Shown here: one piece after another, positions 38,101 to 48,850 of the stretch | Numbering within the stretch: position 1 is the first letter of the stretch | Layout: each line of letters starts with the position of its first letter | Origin: Thecamonas trahens ATCC 50062 | Lineage: Eukaryota; Apusozoa; Apusomonadida; Apusomonadidae | Assembly (NCBI RefSeq): GCF_000142905.1 | Contig: NW_013657648.1 | Span: 291,218 to 355,217 of the forward strand | DNA length: 64,000 bases | Direction: 5' to 3' | Made by a program: the position numbers and the translations under genes | The notes under the pieces: generated by a model | The model's database searches: none | What the model was told of the DNA's origin: nothing | What the model saw: only the letters and a program-made list of their open reading frames with translations

Positions 38101-39985
38101 CCGGCAGCGTCACCGAGTCACCTGGCAGGATACCGGCAAGGTCAAGGTAGCCGCGGAAGAGGCCGTCGTCGAGGGCGTAGAATGGTGCCGCAGAGTCAAA
38201 GCCCACGCTTGGGCTACCCGAGCTAACGGTTCCGGTCGAGCCGTCGATCGCGTCGTCCAGCATCGACGCCGGCGAAGCCGAGACAAAGCGCAGGGCTGAG
38301 AAGCCGCCGGGACTTGCGCCGACCGTCGCGCGCGTCAGTGTTGCGCACACACTCGCGTTGTGGCTCCCGCCGGACGGGGTCGGGTCAAAGCGCAGGCCAT
38401 TGAGCGCAGCGTTGAGAACTGACTCGGTCGCCGACGCCACTATTCGGGTATCAGCCGTACCATCGCCGGTCGTGAACAAGATACCCGACGAGGTGGCAAG
38501 CGTCAGCGTCCCGCCAGTGGCGTCGAGCGTGAGCACCGGATCCACCGGCATAAGTGTGCTGACGCCCTCCAGAAACGGCACAATATCTAGCTCCGAGCAG
38601 CCAGCTGCAATTAGCCGTGTGCCGCTCCCCTCGAGATGCAGTGCGGTCTTGTCAACGGCGCTGGATCCGGGAGAGTTCAGCACGCTACCCTGGTTGAATA
38701 GCGCGGCCAGGTCTGGTGATGCCACCCGCTCGCCGCGCGGCCACGTACTCGGCATTGTCCAGTACACATCGGCCGACCCGAGTTGCCGCGAAGAGATGTC
38801 TGCGCCAGCGCCGGTTGCAGCTCCTGGTGCCGCCCGCACTGCGTCAAGCGCCTCAGCTCGAACCCGCAGATTGAGCGGACCGGCCTCGAGCGTCTCGTTG
38901 GCGGCGGCGGTCACGATCGAGGCCGAGACGATCCGCCCGCTGGGCGGCACGCCAAGAGGCGCAAACGCCAGTCGGGTAACAACCGGTGTGCCGGGCCCCG
39001 GGACGTACGGTTGAGCGAGAGCATGACCGAGAAAGACATCAGCGGTCGGAGCGAACACTGTTCCGGCCGTGCCCATGCCCGAGCTTACTTTCAGTTCAAA
39101 TGCCGCCGCCGCCGCCGGCGAGTCTGCATCCAGCGGCACCAGCAGCGGCATCTCGCCGTAGCCATCATCGACCGATACCTCGGTGGAAGAACCTGCTGTG
39201 AACACAACCTGAGATCCATGGAAAATAGTCGGTGGGAGAGAGGCTGGGAACGTGAGGACTGAGGCGCAGTCGGCACACATAGACGTGACCTGCAGCATCG
39301 GCGCCGCAATCGGGCCGTACCACGACGTGGTGTCCGGCACGTAGCCCGCAAACTGGCGCGCTCCGCCGTCGCTCTCCTTGCACGACGACGACGGGACAGC
39401 GATGAGTAGCGCGACGTGTCCGCCTGCGGTCCAGCCGGGCAGGGCCCGGACGTGGTCCAGGAGCGGCGTGAGGTCCGGCGAGGTGGCTGTCGGCGTCTCA
39501 AGCTGTCCGTTGGCGCAGACATCGGTGGTACCCGGCAGCGTCCATGGGATGACGGGAGGCGCACGCGAGCGGCCCGAGAGCACGCCGCCGTCCGACGCAC
39601 CGAACGGTGCAGGTGTTGCCGAGTTCTCGACGTGGATGACGACGGCGCAGGCGCTGCTCACGGACGTCGTCTGCGCAGGCACAAGCGAGAGCACAGCCGC
39701 CGCCACCTCGTCGGAGGCTCCGACCTCGAGCCGAAACCGTAGCCCGATCCACGTCGTGAGCGGGGCGTTCAGGGCAAGGCTCGTCGGAACGACCGTCGTT
39801 CCGTTTGCCAGTTGAACCGCAGTGTCCGTCGCAGCCTCTACGCGCGTCCGCTGCACCTTTGGGATCGCGCCTACCGGGAGCCCTACGCCTACCAACACCA
39901 CCACACACACCGCCACGACTGCTTTCCACTGCCAAAGCCCGTGCCTCTTTCCTTGCTGCCGCCGTCGACTCGGCGGCCGAAGCAT
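35194..39985 (-). CDS. Giant lectin-like, Cys-repeat type I membrane protein, two frame breaks
   Basis: From the ATG at 39985 to the stop at 35194; about 1597 residues if two single-base gaps are closed. Signal anchor/peptide near residues 18-42 (AVVAVCVVVLVGVGLPVGA). A long Ser/Thr/Ala-rich ectodomain includes a LamG/concanavalin-A-like module (about 630-850; LSLSLWMRVNAPTF, AWFHIGALYSATFKVLRLYI), then a poly-Pro stalk, then about 14 short Cys repeats of the form CGVCFGG...KDxCGVC and CxGCDGxPxSG. One transmembrane helix follows (LPMILVASAMVGLFFLLCLVA), then a roughly 400-residue Ser/Arg-rich cytosolic tail. Frames change at about 37392 (a CCCCC run) and 37170 (a GGG run, inside DACG-VCFG); one added base in each restores the repeats. 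Probably a surface adhesion or recognition receptor. Confidence 0.8.
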
Positions 39986-40079
39986 AGCGGGCAAAAGTGC
40001 GGCTCGGTCAAGTGGTGGTCAATTGCCCGCATTTGGCTAACACAGAGCAGCAACGGGTCAAACCCAATTTGGCAGAGGT

Positions 40080-41978
40080 CTACCTGTCACCGCGGTTCCG
40101 ACGACGGCTGGACTTGCCTGCTCCGCCCTTGCCCTTGGCCTTGGCCTTGGGTCTACCTTGCTTGGCTGCGCCCCTGGCCTTGCCCATTCCTCGGCCGTTG
40201 CCCTTGCGGCCTTTGGCTGACCGATCACGGGCCCGGCTCCCAACACGGACGCGAGTCCGAGGCCGGAGATGCGGGGCGAGAACCAAAGGCTCCGGCTCAT
40301 CGGCATTGGCAGGCTCAGCCTCTGCGACAAGCCATGCGGCGAGAGGCTCGGCAACGGCAGGCTCTGACACTGCTGCGAGCACCTCGACCAAGCGGGCTCG
40401 GTCGATCAGGAGTCCGCACTCTTCGAGCAGCCACGATACCATGAACGGCGCGCCGGCAATGGCGGCGGCGGCAACAGCAGCGGAAGCGGCCTGCCGCAGC
40501 TCGGCGCGCGGCGTATGGTTAACGATAACAGGAAGGACCGCGCTCGCAAGGCTCACGTTGCCCGCAGCACACATGGAAACAAAGCCCTCGAGAGCTACCT
40601 GTGCGCATGCGGCCGGAGAGATGTGTGGATGGCACGCAAGCGTCAAAAACGTGCTAGCACAGCCAGAGCCGACCGCAGCGTACAACGCGGCCACGGATGC
40701 AGCCTGATTGTTGACCTCGCAGCCGGTGGTGGCCAGCACAACTTCCAACGCCTTGGCTTGTCCGGCTGCTGCGGCAGCGTGTAGCGCCATCCGGTGGGTA
40801 TTGCTGGCATCACTTGCGAGCTCCAACAGGAGCTGCAGCGCATCGGCGTGGCCGCATCCGGCGGCCCGCACGATAGCCCCACATGCAACGGGTGCGCAAG
40901 CTCTACCGAGCCGAGCAACAAGAGCACGCACCACCTCCGTTTGGCCACATCCACCCGCAATGCCCGTCAGCATTGGCGCCAGCGTGCCAGCGCCGGTGTC
41001 GGCAGAGTCGATCGCAGCGAGGACAGCGTCGACGTCTCCGGCCATGCTCGCCGCAACGGCCGAGTAGAGCTCGGGCTGTGCCTGGCACATAAAGTCTAGC
41101 AGCACAGTCTGGCACGCTGCACTAACATGCAACACGCTTACGAGGAGCTTATCGCTCATGATCGGGCCGACCCGCTTGAGCAGACACGCCAAGATCTCGG
41201 GGCAGAACGGGAGGTGCGGTGGGGCGTGGGGCGAGTGCGGCGCCCAGACAACATTCTGGAAGCCCAGCATGCCGACGAACAGATTCTGTTCCAGATGGGA
41301 TGTGAACGCGTCCGGCACCATGTCGATCAGCGCCGCCACCATCTCCGGTTTCTGCTCCGCGGCCGCGTCCATCACCAAACACAGCACCAGATGGACGCGA
41401 TGATCGTCGTCGTCCTGCGAGCATAGCACACGACGGACAACGCCAAGATGCCCTCGGCGGACTGCCTCACGCAGAGCCTCCTTGCACTGCACCAACACGC
41501 CCGCATCGGCGCCGAGTGCAGGTACCAGAGCGGCAACAGTGCCGTCGTTGTTGGCAGCCAGGGCGCGTCGCAAGACCAGGTACGAGCTGTCACGCGGGTC
41601 AAACAACGCGTGCCGCGCACAGGTGCGCACAACAAGCTCCCGCCACGGTGCAGCATCGGCATCGGCGTCGGCAGTCGCACCAGCCGCGGAAGCCGCCACG
41701 GCGGTGAGCAGCAGCCGATTCACGGGTGGGGTGAGGGGGAGAGTCAGCGCCACATAGGCCGCACGCCATTCGCCCCGGGCGGCGCAGGCAGTCGGCCCGG
41801 CGCGGGCATACAGCAGGGCGCGGGCGTAGCCGTCGCCGAGGAGGGCGGCATGGAGGTACGAGTTGGTGGCGGCAAGGGCAACGACATCGCCGGCGGTCAG
41901 TACGCCCGAGCCATGAGCCACGGCGTGGACCAGCTCCGCGGGCAGGGTGTCTAGTCGCGGCAAGGGGGCGGGAGGCAT
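40080..41978 (-). CDS. F-box-like / ankyrin-repeat protein
   Basis: 632 residues from the ATG at 41978. The first 45 residues look like an F-box (LDTLPAELVHAVAHGSGVLT, VALAATNSYLHAAL). Residues about 140-560 contain degenerate ankyrin repeats (LREAVRRGHLGVVRRVL, IAGGCGQTEVVRALVARLG, RAAGCGHADALQLLLELA, ALHAAAAAGQAKALEVVL). The C-terminal 70 residues are very basic (KAKAKGKGGAGKSSRRRNRG), likely nucleic-acid binding or nuclear targeting. F-box plus ankyrin proteins are substrate adaptors in several protist lineages; the target is unknown. Divergent from TOP3A (237 bp between ATGs). Confidence 0.75.
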   Translation of the reverse strand: MPPAPLPRLDTLPAELVHAVAHGSGVLTAGDVVALAATNSYLHAALLGDGYARALLYARAGPTACAARGEWRAAYVALTLPLTPPVNRLLLTAVAASAAGATADADADAAPWRELVVRTCARHALFDPRDSSYLVLRRALAANNDGTVAALVPALGADAGVLVQCKEALREAVRRGHLGVVRRVLCSQDDDDHRVHLVLCLVMDAAAEQKPEMVAALIDMVPDAFTSHLEQNLFVGMLGFQNVVWAPHSPHAPPHLPFCPEILACLLKRVGPIMSDKLLVSVLHVSAACQTVLLDFMCQAQPELYSAVAASMAGDVDAVLAAIDSADTGAGTLAPMLTGIAGGCGQTEVVRALVARLGRACAPVACGAIVRAAGCGHADALQLLLELASDASNTHRMALHAAAAAGQAKALEVVLATTGCEVNNQAASVAALYAAVGSGCASTFLTLACHPHISPAACAQVALEGFVSMCAAGNVSLASAVLPVIVNHTPRAELRQAASAAVAAAAIAGAPFMVSWLLEECGLLIDRARLVEVLAAVSEPAVAEPLAAWLVAEAEPANADEPEPLVLAPHLRPRTRVRVGSRARDRSAKGRKGNGRGMGKARGAAKQGRPKAKAKGKGGAGKSSRRRNRGDR

Positions 41979-42215
41979 GCAGTGTGTTGGGTGTGGAGGG
42001 CGGGGTGTGGTTGGGGGGGCATGAGGGGAGGATGGGGGGAAAGGGAGTGCCAAACCACGACCTTTTTGCGGCTGCGTCAAACGCGGCTCACCACACACAG
42101 CACACTGGCCACACCCCACTCTCACCCTCATCCCCCCACCCCACCCTCTACACCTCCCCTCCCCCACCCCACACACCCCACACACACCCTCCCCACCCCC
42201 CCACACACACACGTC

Positions 42216-45200
42216 ATGGTCCGGGCACTCAACGTGGCGGAGAAGCCGTCGGTGGCCAAGGAGGTCGCCCGCATCCTCTCGTCGGGCTCGTACTCGACGC
42301 GCAACACATACTCCAAATACAACAAGATCTACGAGTTTGGGTACAACGAGCCCGGGGTTGGGGCCGGGCTGGATATGGTCATGACGTCGGTGACGGGCCA
42401 TCTGGCAGGCATCGACTTTGAGGCCACGTTCCGCAAGTGGCGGGCGGTGGCGCCCGGCGAGCTCTTCGGCGCACCGGTGGTGACCGAGATCTCGTCGCCG
42501 GACATTGCGCGGACGCTGCGAGCCGAGGCGCCGCGGTGCCAGTGGCTCATTCTTTGGCTCGACTGTGACCGTGAGGGCGAGGCCATTGCCGAGGAGGTCC
42601 GCGCCGTGGTGGCGCAGGCCAACCCGGGCATTGTGGTTAAGCGGGCGCGGTTCTCGGCTCTCATTCCGGCCCAGATCCACGGCGCCATGCGCAATCTTGA
42701 CCGGCTCAACTACGCCGATGTCTACGCGGTGACAGTCCGCCAAGAGCTCGATCTCCGCATCGGCGCCGCCTTTACTCGCTTCCAGACCATGACGCTCTCG
42801 CAGGCCATGCCGGCCCACTTTGCCGGCGACAACCGGCGGCTCGTCTCATACGGTCCGTGCCAGTTTCCCACGCTCGGCTTTGTCGTTGACCGGTACAAGG
42901 AGTGGGAGGCGTTTGTTCCGGCACCGTACTGGTACATCCAGCTCAAGGCCAAGCTGCCCGATCCTGCAGCGCCGGACAAGACCATGCTGGTCAACTTTAA
43001 CTGGCGGCGCGGGCGGCTGTTCGACTTTCCGGCCGCCGCCCTCCTGTTCGAGGCCGTCATGGACGAGCCAGTGTTGGCGCGCGTCTTCGACGTCGACGCC
43101 CACCGCAAGTCCCGCCGCAAGCCGCTCCCGCTCACCACCGTCGATCTCCAGTCGATCGCCGCCCGCAAGCTTCGCATCTCGTCGGCCAACACCATGAAGA
43201 TTGCCGAGAAGCTCTACACGCAGGGCTACATCTCGTACCCGCGTACAGAGACCAACTCGTTTGCCAAGGGCACCGACCTCCTCTCGCTGGTGCGGCAGCA
43301 AGCCGACTCGGCGGCGCCATGGGCCCCGTTTGCCGGCTCGCTCCTCGCTCCCGGCGGCGGCACGTTCTCACCGCGCTACTCGGTGCCACGGCGTGGCGGC
43401 AAGGATGACCACTCACACCCACCAATCCACCCAACCAAGGCTGCTTCGGGCCTCTCCGGGGACATGGCCCGGATCTACGAGCTCGTCTCGCGCCACTTTC
43501 TGGCTGTCTGCTCCATCGACGCCTGGGGCGAAGAGACCGTGGTCTCGGCCCAGGTTGGGCCTGAGGTCTTCACCACCCGCGGCCTCATCATCAAGGAGCG
43601 CGGCTTTCTCGAAGTCTACTCGCGCTTTGCCTCGTGGAATGCATCAGCCATCCCAGACTTTGTGCCCGGAACCGAGTTTACCCCGTCGTCGGTCCGCCTC
43701 AAGGATGGCATGACCACGCCACCGCAGTTTCTCACCGAAGCCGATCTCATTGCCCTCATGGACAAGAACGGGATCGGAACTGATGCCACCATTGCCCAGC
43801 ACATCGAGACCATTCTCTCACGCGAGTACGTCGTGAAGCAGTCTGGCGATCGCCTCGTGCCCACCACGCTCGGTATGGCCCTCGTCGAGGCTTACACGGC
43901 CATGGGCCTCACCCTTGCCAAGCCTCACCTCCGCGCCATTACTGAGGCCGAGCTTGCCGAAATCGCGTCGGGCACGCGCTCGCACGACGACGTCCTTGCC
44001 AACTCGGTCAATGCCTATCGTGCTTTGTTTGAGCAAGTTCTTGCCTCGCGCGCCATCTTTGTGTCGACTGTTCGTCGGCGGATGGAGAACCTGCCCGACA
44101 GGGGCGGAGGCGGGGGCGGAGGTGGAGGTGGAGGTGGAGGTGGGAGTGGTGGAGGCGACGGTGGCGGCGGTGACGGCTCGTCCACCGCCGACATCCCGCT
44201 CAGTGCCGTGGTGTTCTCCGACAAGTGCCCGACGTGCAGCATGCATCCGATGCTGCTGGCGCAGGCTGGGAAGAACGGGCAGTCGTTTGTGCTCGGCTGC
44301 CGCGGGCGCGAGTGTGCAAACTCGGCGTGGGTGCCGTCGTACGTCTCGTCGATCGAGCCGGTGCTGGATGGGCCCAAATGCGCAACATGTGGTGCAATGT
44401 GCTTCCGGGTCACGCTCTCGCGGCGGCTCCCACCGGCTCACATGCATCTCTTCCCCGAGGCCTCGGGCTGCGTGGCGTGCAACCCGTCGCTTGCGGCACT
44501 CTTTGCCACTCGCACCGGGCGGCGGCTGGTGACAAAGCGACAAGAGTCGGCGCCGCCTACCGGACCAGCGCCATCGTCCGACTCGGGCCCCAATCTCGTC
44601 GCTCTGCCCAAGTTCTTTTCCAAGTCAGTCCTGCCCAAAGCGTTGGCGTCGTCATCGTCATCGCGCGGCTTGGCAGCCGGCGCGCAGCGAGCCCGGCGCG
44701 GATCGTCAACCATCCCACGCGCAGCTGCGACCAGCGGAGGTGGTAGGAGCGGTGGAGGAAATGGGGGCGGTGGAGGCAGCAGTCTCTCTTCTGCGACGTC
44801 GCGACCATGCCCGTGTGGAGGCACCGCAGCGCTGCGGACTGTCGGCAAGGTTGGTCAGAACCAGGGGCGGCAATTCTGGAAATGCGGCAAGTGCAACGCG
44901 TTTGCGTGGGACGATGACGATGGCGGCGGTGGCGGCGGCGGCGGCGGCGGCGGCGGGAACAGCGGGAGCGTGTGCTACAACTGCCAGCAGCCAGGCCACT
45001 TTTCGTCCAACTGCCCGTCCAAGGGAAGCGGTGGTGGCTCGGGATACAGCGGTGGTGGCGGCGGTGGGAGCAGCGGGAGCGTGTGCTACAACTGCCAGCA
45101 GCCAGGCCACTTTTCGTCCAACTGCCCGTCCAAGGGAAGCGGTGGTGGCTCGGGATACAGCGACGGATCTAGATACGGCGGCGGATCTGGATACGGTGGC

Positions 45201-45583
45201 GGTGGAAGCGGCGGCGGCGGCGGGAGCAGCGGTAGCGTGTGCTACAACTGCCAGCAGCCAGGCCACTTTTCGTCCAACTGCCCGTCCAAGGGAAGCGGCG
45301 GTGGCTCGGGATACGGTGGTGGATCTAGATACGGCGGCGGATCTGGATACGGTGGCGGCGGTGGCGGCGGCGGCGGCGGGAGCAGCGGTAGCGTGTGCTA
45401 CAACTGCCAGCAGCCAGGCCACTTTCGTCCAACTGCCCGTCCAAGGGAAGCGGCGGATACAGCAGCGAACGGTCAGGTGGGCGGTCGGGCGGTCGCGGTG
45501 GCGGCGGCGGTGGCGGGAGTAGCGGCAACTGCTACAAGTGTCAGCAGCCGGGTCACTGGGCATCGTCATGCCCCAATACATAG
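42216..45583 (+). CDS. TOP3A: DNA topoisomerase III alpha with a frame break near the 3' end
   Basis: From the ATG at 42216 (MVRALNVAEKPSVAKEVARI) to TAG-terminated CPNT at 45583; 1122 residues once one missing T near 45424 is allowed. Toprim domain with WLDCDREGEAIAEEV; catalytic Tyr341 in GYISYPRTETNSF; IGTDATIAQHIETI and the rest of the type IA core to about residue 620. The C-terminal part holds a Gly-rich linker, a zinc-binding segment (CPTCSMHPMLL), a GRF zinc finger (CPCGGTAALRTVGKVGQNQG) and five CCHC knuckles (CYNCQQPGHFSSNC four times, then CYKCQQPGHWASSC). TOP3A works with a BLM helicase and RMI to dissolve double Holliday junctions. Without the extra T the frame runs on to 45626 and loses the last knuckles. 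Confidence 0.93.
44965..45583. repeat. Array of near-identical CCHC zinc-knuckle units in TOP3A
   Basis: Four units of about 90-150 bp share an almost perfect core (from AGCGTGTGCTACAACTGCCA to TCCAAGGGAAGCGG). They are separated by Gly/Ser/Tyr-rich spacers of differing length. The fourth core lacks one T in the CACTTTTCGTCC string that the other three have. A fifth, diverged knuckle ends the protein. Confidence 0.9.
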
Positions 45584-45590
45584 TCCAGGC

Positions 45591-46514
45591 TTACGGCTGC
45601 GGCCAGTACGGGTTGTAAATGCTTGAGCGACTCGGACTGCGCGCGCACTCGAGCGAGTGATTCAGGACCCGGGCTGGGTCCGAGGCCCGCACAGAGGCCG
45701 ACTCGGGCAGCGGTGAGCCATCCACGGGCGCAGCAAGTGCCGAGAGCGACGATGCAAAGGCCGAGTGGGTGCCGTAGCGATAGTCATACGAGCCTAGGGT
45801 GGCGGTCAGCGAGGGCGTGGGTGACGCGATCGGGAGCAGCGACGACGTGGCAGCATAGCCGTTGCCGGTCGGGTCGGGAGGCGGCGGGACGTGGAGCGGC
45901 TCGCGAAGAGCGTCGTTGGTGAGATGTGGGCGGAGGTGAGTAAAATCTGCAGCAGCCAGGCGGAAAGCCTCGCCCCAGCGGGCGATCGGCGAGAGCGAGC
46001 GCGATCGTTGGCGAGCGGCTGCAGCGGTGCGTGGTGGTGGATGGCGAACTGGCGGGCGATAGCGAAAGGCGTAGCCGCGCGGCGCCCGGTTGGCGCCCCA
46101 GACTCGTGACGAGGCAGCCCAGCCGGCAGACGGCGAGAGTGCGGTCGAGCGCGCAGCAGCAAGAGCAGGCGCGGCAGGCGGCGGGGCGGGCGGATAGCGG
46201 GCGCGCCATCGGTTGACTGCTGCGTCGACGTCCCGGTTGCGGTGCGACGCGGCGCGGCGGGCAAGCGGTGAGGGTGAGCGGCAGGAGCGGCGGCGGCTAG
46301 TCTGCTGCAGCGAAGATGAGAGCAGCTCGTTGCCGCGGGTGCGGGCGGCGAGCGCGAGGGCGTCGGGCGTGAGCCCAGCCCGGGCGGCATGGCGGGCCCG
46401 AGCGTCTGAGGCGTGCCGGTCGAGGGCAGCACTGGTAGCGGTAAGCGGGCGGACGGGTGCGCTGACTGTCAGCGGGAGTGCCGCCGCCGATGTTTGTGGT
46501 CGTCTACGCGACAT
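45591..46514 (-). CDS. Basic Ser/Ala/Arg-rich protein, unrecognised
   Basis: 307 residues from the ATG at 46514 (MSRRRPQTSAAALPL), stop 7 bp past the TOP3A stop (convergent). Composition is dominated by Ala, Ser, Pro and Arg. Two similar short motifs recur: RSRSLSPIARWGEAFRLAAA and RSTALSPSAGWAASS, i.e. an S-L-S-P-x-A-x-W pattern, plus RRSCRSPSPLARRAA. It ends SSIYNPYWPQP. No domain recognised; probably a disordered phosphoprotein. The frame is long and lacks the composition of a pure antisense artefact, but its reality rests on that alone. Confidence 0.55.
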   Translation of the reverse strand: MSRRRPQTSAAALPLTVSAPVRPLTATSAALDRHASDARARHAARAGLTPDALALAARTRGNELLSSSLQQTSRRRSCRSPSPLARRAASHRNRDVDAAVNRWRARYPPAPPPAAPALAAARSTALSPSAGWAASSRVWGANRAPRGYAFRYRPPVRHPPPRTAAAARQRSRSLSPIARWGEAFRLAAADFTHLRPHLTNDALREPLHVPPPPDPTGNGYAATSSLLPIASPTPSLTATLGSYDYRYGTHSAFASSLSALAAPVDGSPLPESASVRASDPARVLNHSLECARSPSRSSIYNPYWPQP

Positions 46515-46720
46515 GGGTGGGTGGGTGGGGTGGGGTGGAGTGGGGGCGGGGACGGGGACGGGGTGGGGTGGGCGGTTGGCGCCGGCTTGGCGGGTGACAG
46601 GCGGGTGGGCCGGCGGGTGGGCCGGCGGGTGGGCGGGCGGACGGATTGTGTTATAGACGATGGTTCGTTTGTTGGGCCGTCGGGCACGTGGCCGGGGATA
46701 CGGTTGGTGGTCATCGTCAG

Positions 46721-48646
46721 CTACAATGCGGGATCACTGCTGTCAATCATCAGTGCCTGCATGACCTGATTACGGAGGGCGGCAACCTGCTGGACAAGCT
46801 GCTCCTCTCGGGAGCGCGCAGCGGCAAGCTGCACCTCCATGGCACGGCGCTCAGCCTTGACGGCGCGAAGCTCCAGCTCGGCTGCCGAGGTCGGTGAGAC
46901 ATGCTGCCGCTGAGAGAGCTTGCGTGATGCAGACTTGGCGATCTTGTTGGCCTTGGCGATGGCCTTGGCGGAAGCCTCGGCTGCTGCTGCCGCAGCAGCC
47001 TCAGCGCGACGTGCGCGCAGCTCGGCGCTGCGCGCTCTGGCAGAAGCAATTTCAACGCATTTTGTGGCAGTCTCGTCGTCGCCATCAACCAGAACCTGCA
47101 GGCACGCGACGTGGTTGGCAAACGAGGCCTCCAGCTGGATCAGATCGGTGTTGTGGTGGGCGGCGAGCGCGGCCATGTCGTGCTCGGGCGACTCGACAAC
47201 GGCATACGTGGAGTTGAGACCAAAGTCCGGCGCGGCGACGTCGGTATCGGCAAAGTCGCCATCACTAGTGCTACTCAAGCTATCTGCCGCAGCAGCGCAG
47301 TGAATGATCGAGTCGGTCACCTGCGAGGTGGCGAGCGAGGCACACATCTGCCCGTCGAGCCACGATAGAGTCATGGTCACGTCACTCGGGGCTGCCGCCG
47401 GCCCCGGCGCTAGCGGATCAGCGACAAGCGGAAGGAGCGCCTCGCTGCCGACTGCAATGCCCGAGATGGTGCGGTAGGCCAGAGCAGGCACCTTCCACAA
47501 CACCGCGAACTTGCTCAGCTCCGCAGTCTTGTGGTCGAGGGCAGCGCAGAGCTGGCCAGCCGAGTCGGCAATGCTGCGCCCACTGGCCATCAGCTGCGCC
47601 ACCTTTGCCACTGTCGCGCATGCGGCCACCATCGCAGAGCTCAGCTCCGCCGCCTTTCCGCTCAGCTGCAGGCCCATTGCCACCATCTCCTTGTGGAGCC
47701 CAAGCGAGGCCGAGTGCAGGATGCGCAGCTTGTCCGCAGCGGCGGCAGCAGCCTCGCGGTCAGTTGTTGGGAGCGCGTGTATATCATTGTATACCATGTT
47801 CGCCCCCTCGACCACCTCGATCATGTTGTCCAGGCTCGTGGTGTGGCTCGCATGGCCGGGTGCAGGCCGCTCTGCCGGCCCGACATCGCGCGCCCGAGCC
47901 AGCCACTGCTCACCCTCTGTGGCCACCATCGCCGCCTGCGCCACAATCTCGCGGCTACTGCTGACGAGCTCAGCACGCCATGCCTTGGTCTGCGCTGCAT
48001 CAGCACCATGCGCATAAGCCAGCATCGAGTCGTCCGGGACCGATCCGTCCGCAACAAGAGGCATGACATGATCCGCAAGCCGTGCAAAGGCGGACTGGGA
48101 CTGCTCGAGCAGGGTGAGCGCCTGAGCCATCGCACGTGCCCGTCGGGCAGTGTAGGCGGAGTGTGCATCGACAGCCGCACGGATCCGATCCAGCCGCTGT
48201 GTCGCCTCGTCCGCCTGCTCGAGCGCAGCCTTTGAGGTTCGGAGCGCAGCGCGGAGGTTCTCCAGCATGCGGCTCGCGTGCATCCCGAGGACGTCGAGGG
48301 CGATGCCACGGTCGTCATCACACTCTTCGTCACACTCACCATCGTCCCATAACACCACAGTCTCAGCAGCCGTCCTAAGCTCCTCGGTGCGGCTAAGGAG
48401 CGGCGCAATGGTCTCCTCGATGCGCGGCACCGGCCGGGCCCAGAACGTCGGATCGATGAGGTAGACGACGAATGAGTCGCCGCTTGGTGCTGCCTCGTCT
48501 TCGTTCTTCAGCAAGTGTGACATCAGCGCGGTATGCGACACCAGGCGACCGGTGCTTCGGATGATCAGCGCCTGCAAGGGAAGGCCACGGAGCGCGCTTG
48601 TGTCGTGCACCGAGCCGCACAGGCCAACGACACGCCACAAAGACAT
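46721..48646 (-). CDS. Coiled-coil protein, possibly ATG11/FIP200-like
   Basis: 641 residues from the ATG at 48646. The first 90 residues look like a degenerate ubiquitin-like fold (LPLQALIIRSTGRLVSHTAL ... SFVVYLIDPTFW), reminiscent of the N-terminus of ATG11 and RB1CC1/FIP200 (bulge: hydrophobic-LxxxG-x-L...VFLFDRxL). Residues about 110-420 are helical with scattered coiled coil; a strong Ala-rich coiled coil occupies about 545-630 (ARSAELRARRAEAAAAAAAE, EERLVQQVAALRNQVMQAL-like). If correct, this is the scaffold of the autophagy-initiation kinase complex. The protein is much shorter than FIP200 and I see no clear C-terminal Claw domain, so the call is tentative. Confidence 0.5.
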   Translation of the reverse strand: MSLWRVVGLCGSVHDTSALRGLPLQALIIRSTGRLVSHTALMSHLLKNEDEAAPSGDSFVVYLIDPTFWARPVPRIEETIAPLLSRTEELRTAAETVVLWDDGECDEECDDDRGIALDVLGMHASRMLENLRAALRTSKAALEQADEATQRLDRIRAAVDAHSAYTARRARAMAQALTLLEQSQSAFARLADHVMPLVADGSVPDDSMLAYAHGADAAQTKAWRAELVSSSREIVAQAAMVATEGEQWLARARDVGPAERPAPGHASHTTSLDNMIEVVEGANMVYNDIHALPTTDREAAAAAADKLRILHSASLGLHKEMVAMGLQLSGKAAELSSAMVAACATVAKVAQLMASGRSIADSAGQLCAALDHKTAELSKFAVLWKVPALAYRTISGIAVGSEALLPLVADPLAPGPAAAPSDVTMTLSWLDGQMCASLATSQVTDSIIHCAAAADSLSSTSDGDFADTDVAAPDFGLNSTYAVVESPEHDMAALAAHHNTDLIQLEASFANHVACLQVLVDGDDETATKCVEIASARARSAELRARRAEAAAAAAAEASAKAIAKANKIAKSASRKLSQRQHVSPTSAAELELRAVKAERRAMEVQLAAARSREEQLVQQVAALRNQVMQALMIDSSDPAL

Positions 48647-48850
48647 GGTCGTGAGAAGGTGGGGGGAGAGAGAGAGAAAGAAAGATGTGGGCGAGAGAGG
48701 TGTGGTGGAGGAACGGGCGCAGGCGGAAGAGCAAAGGAGGGGGAGGGGGGGAAGGAGATGGTGGGTCTACTGAGTGTGCCGTCATCTGGTGTCGGTGTGT
48801 GGAAGGCGAAATGGAACGATGAACCGGTGGCAAATGAAGGAACGAAACGA

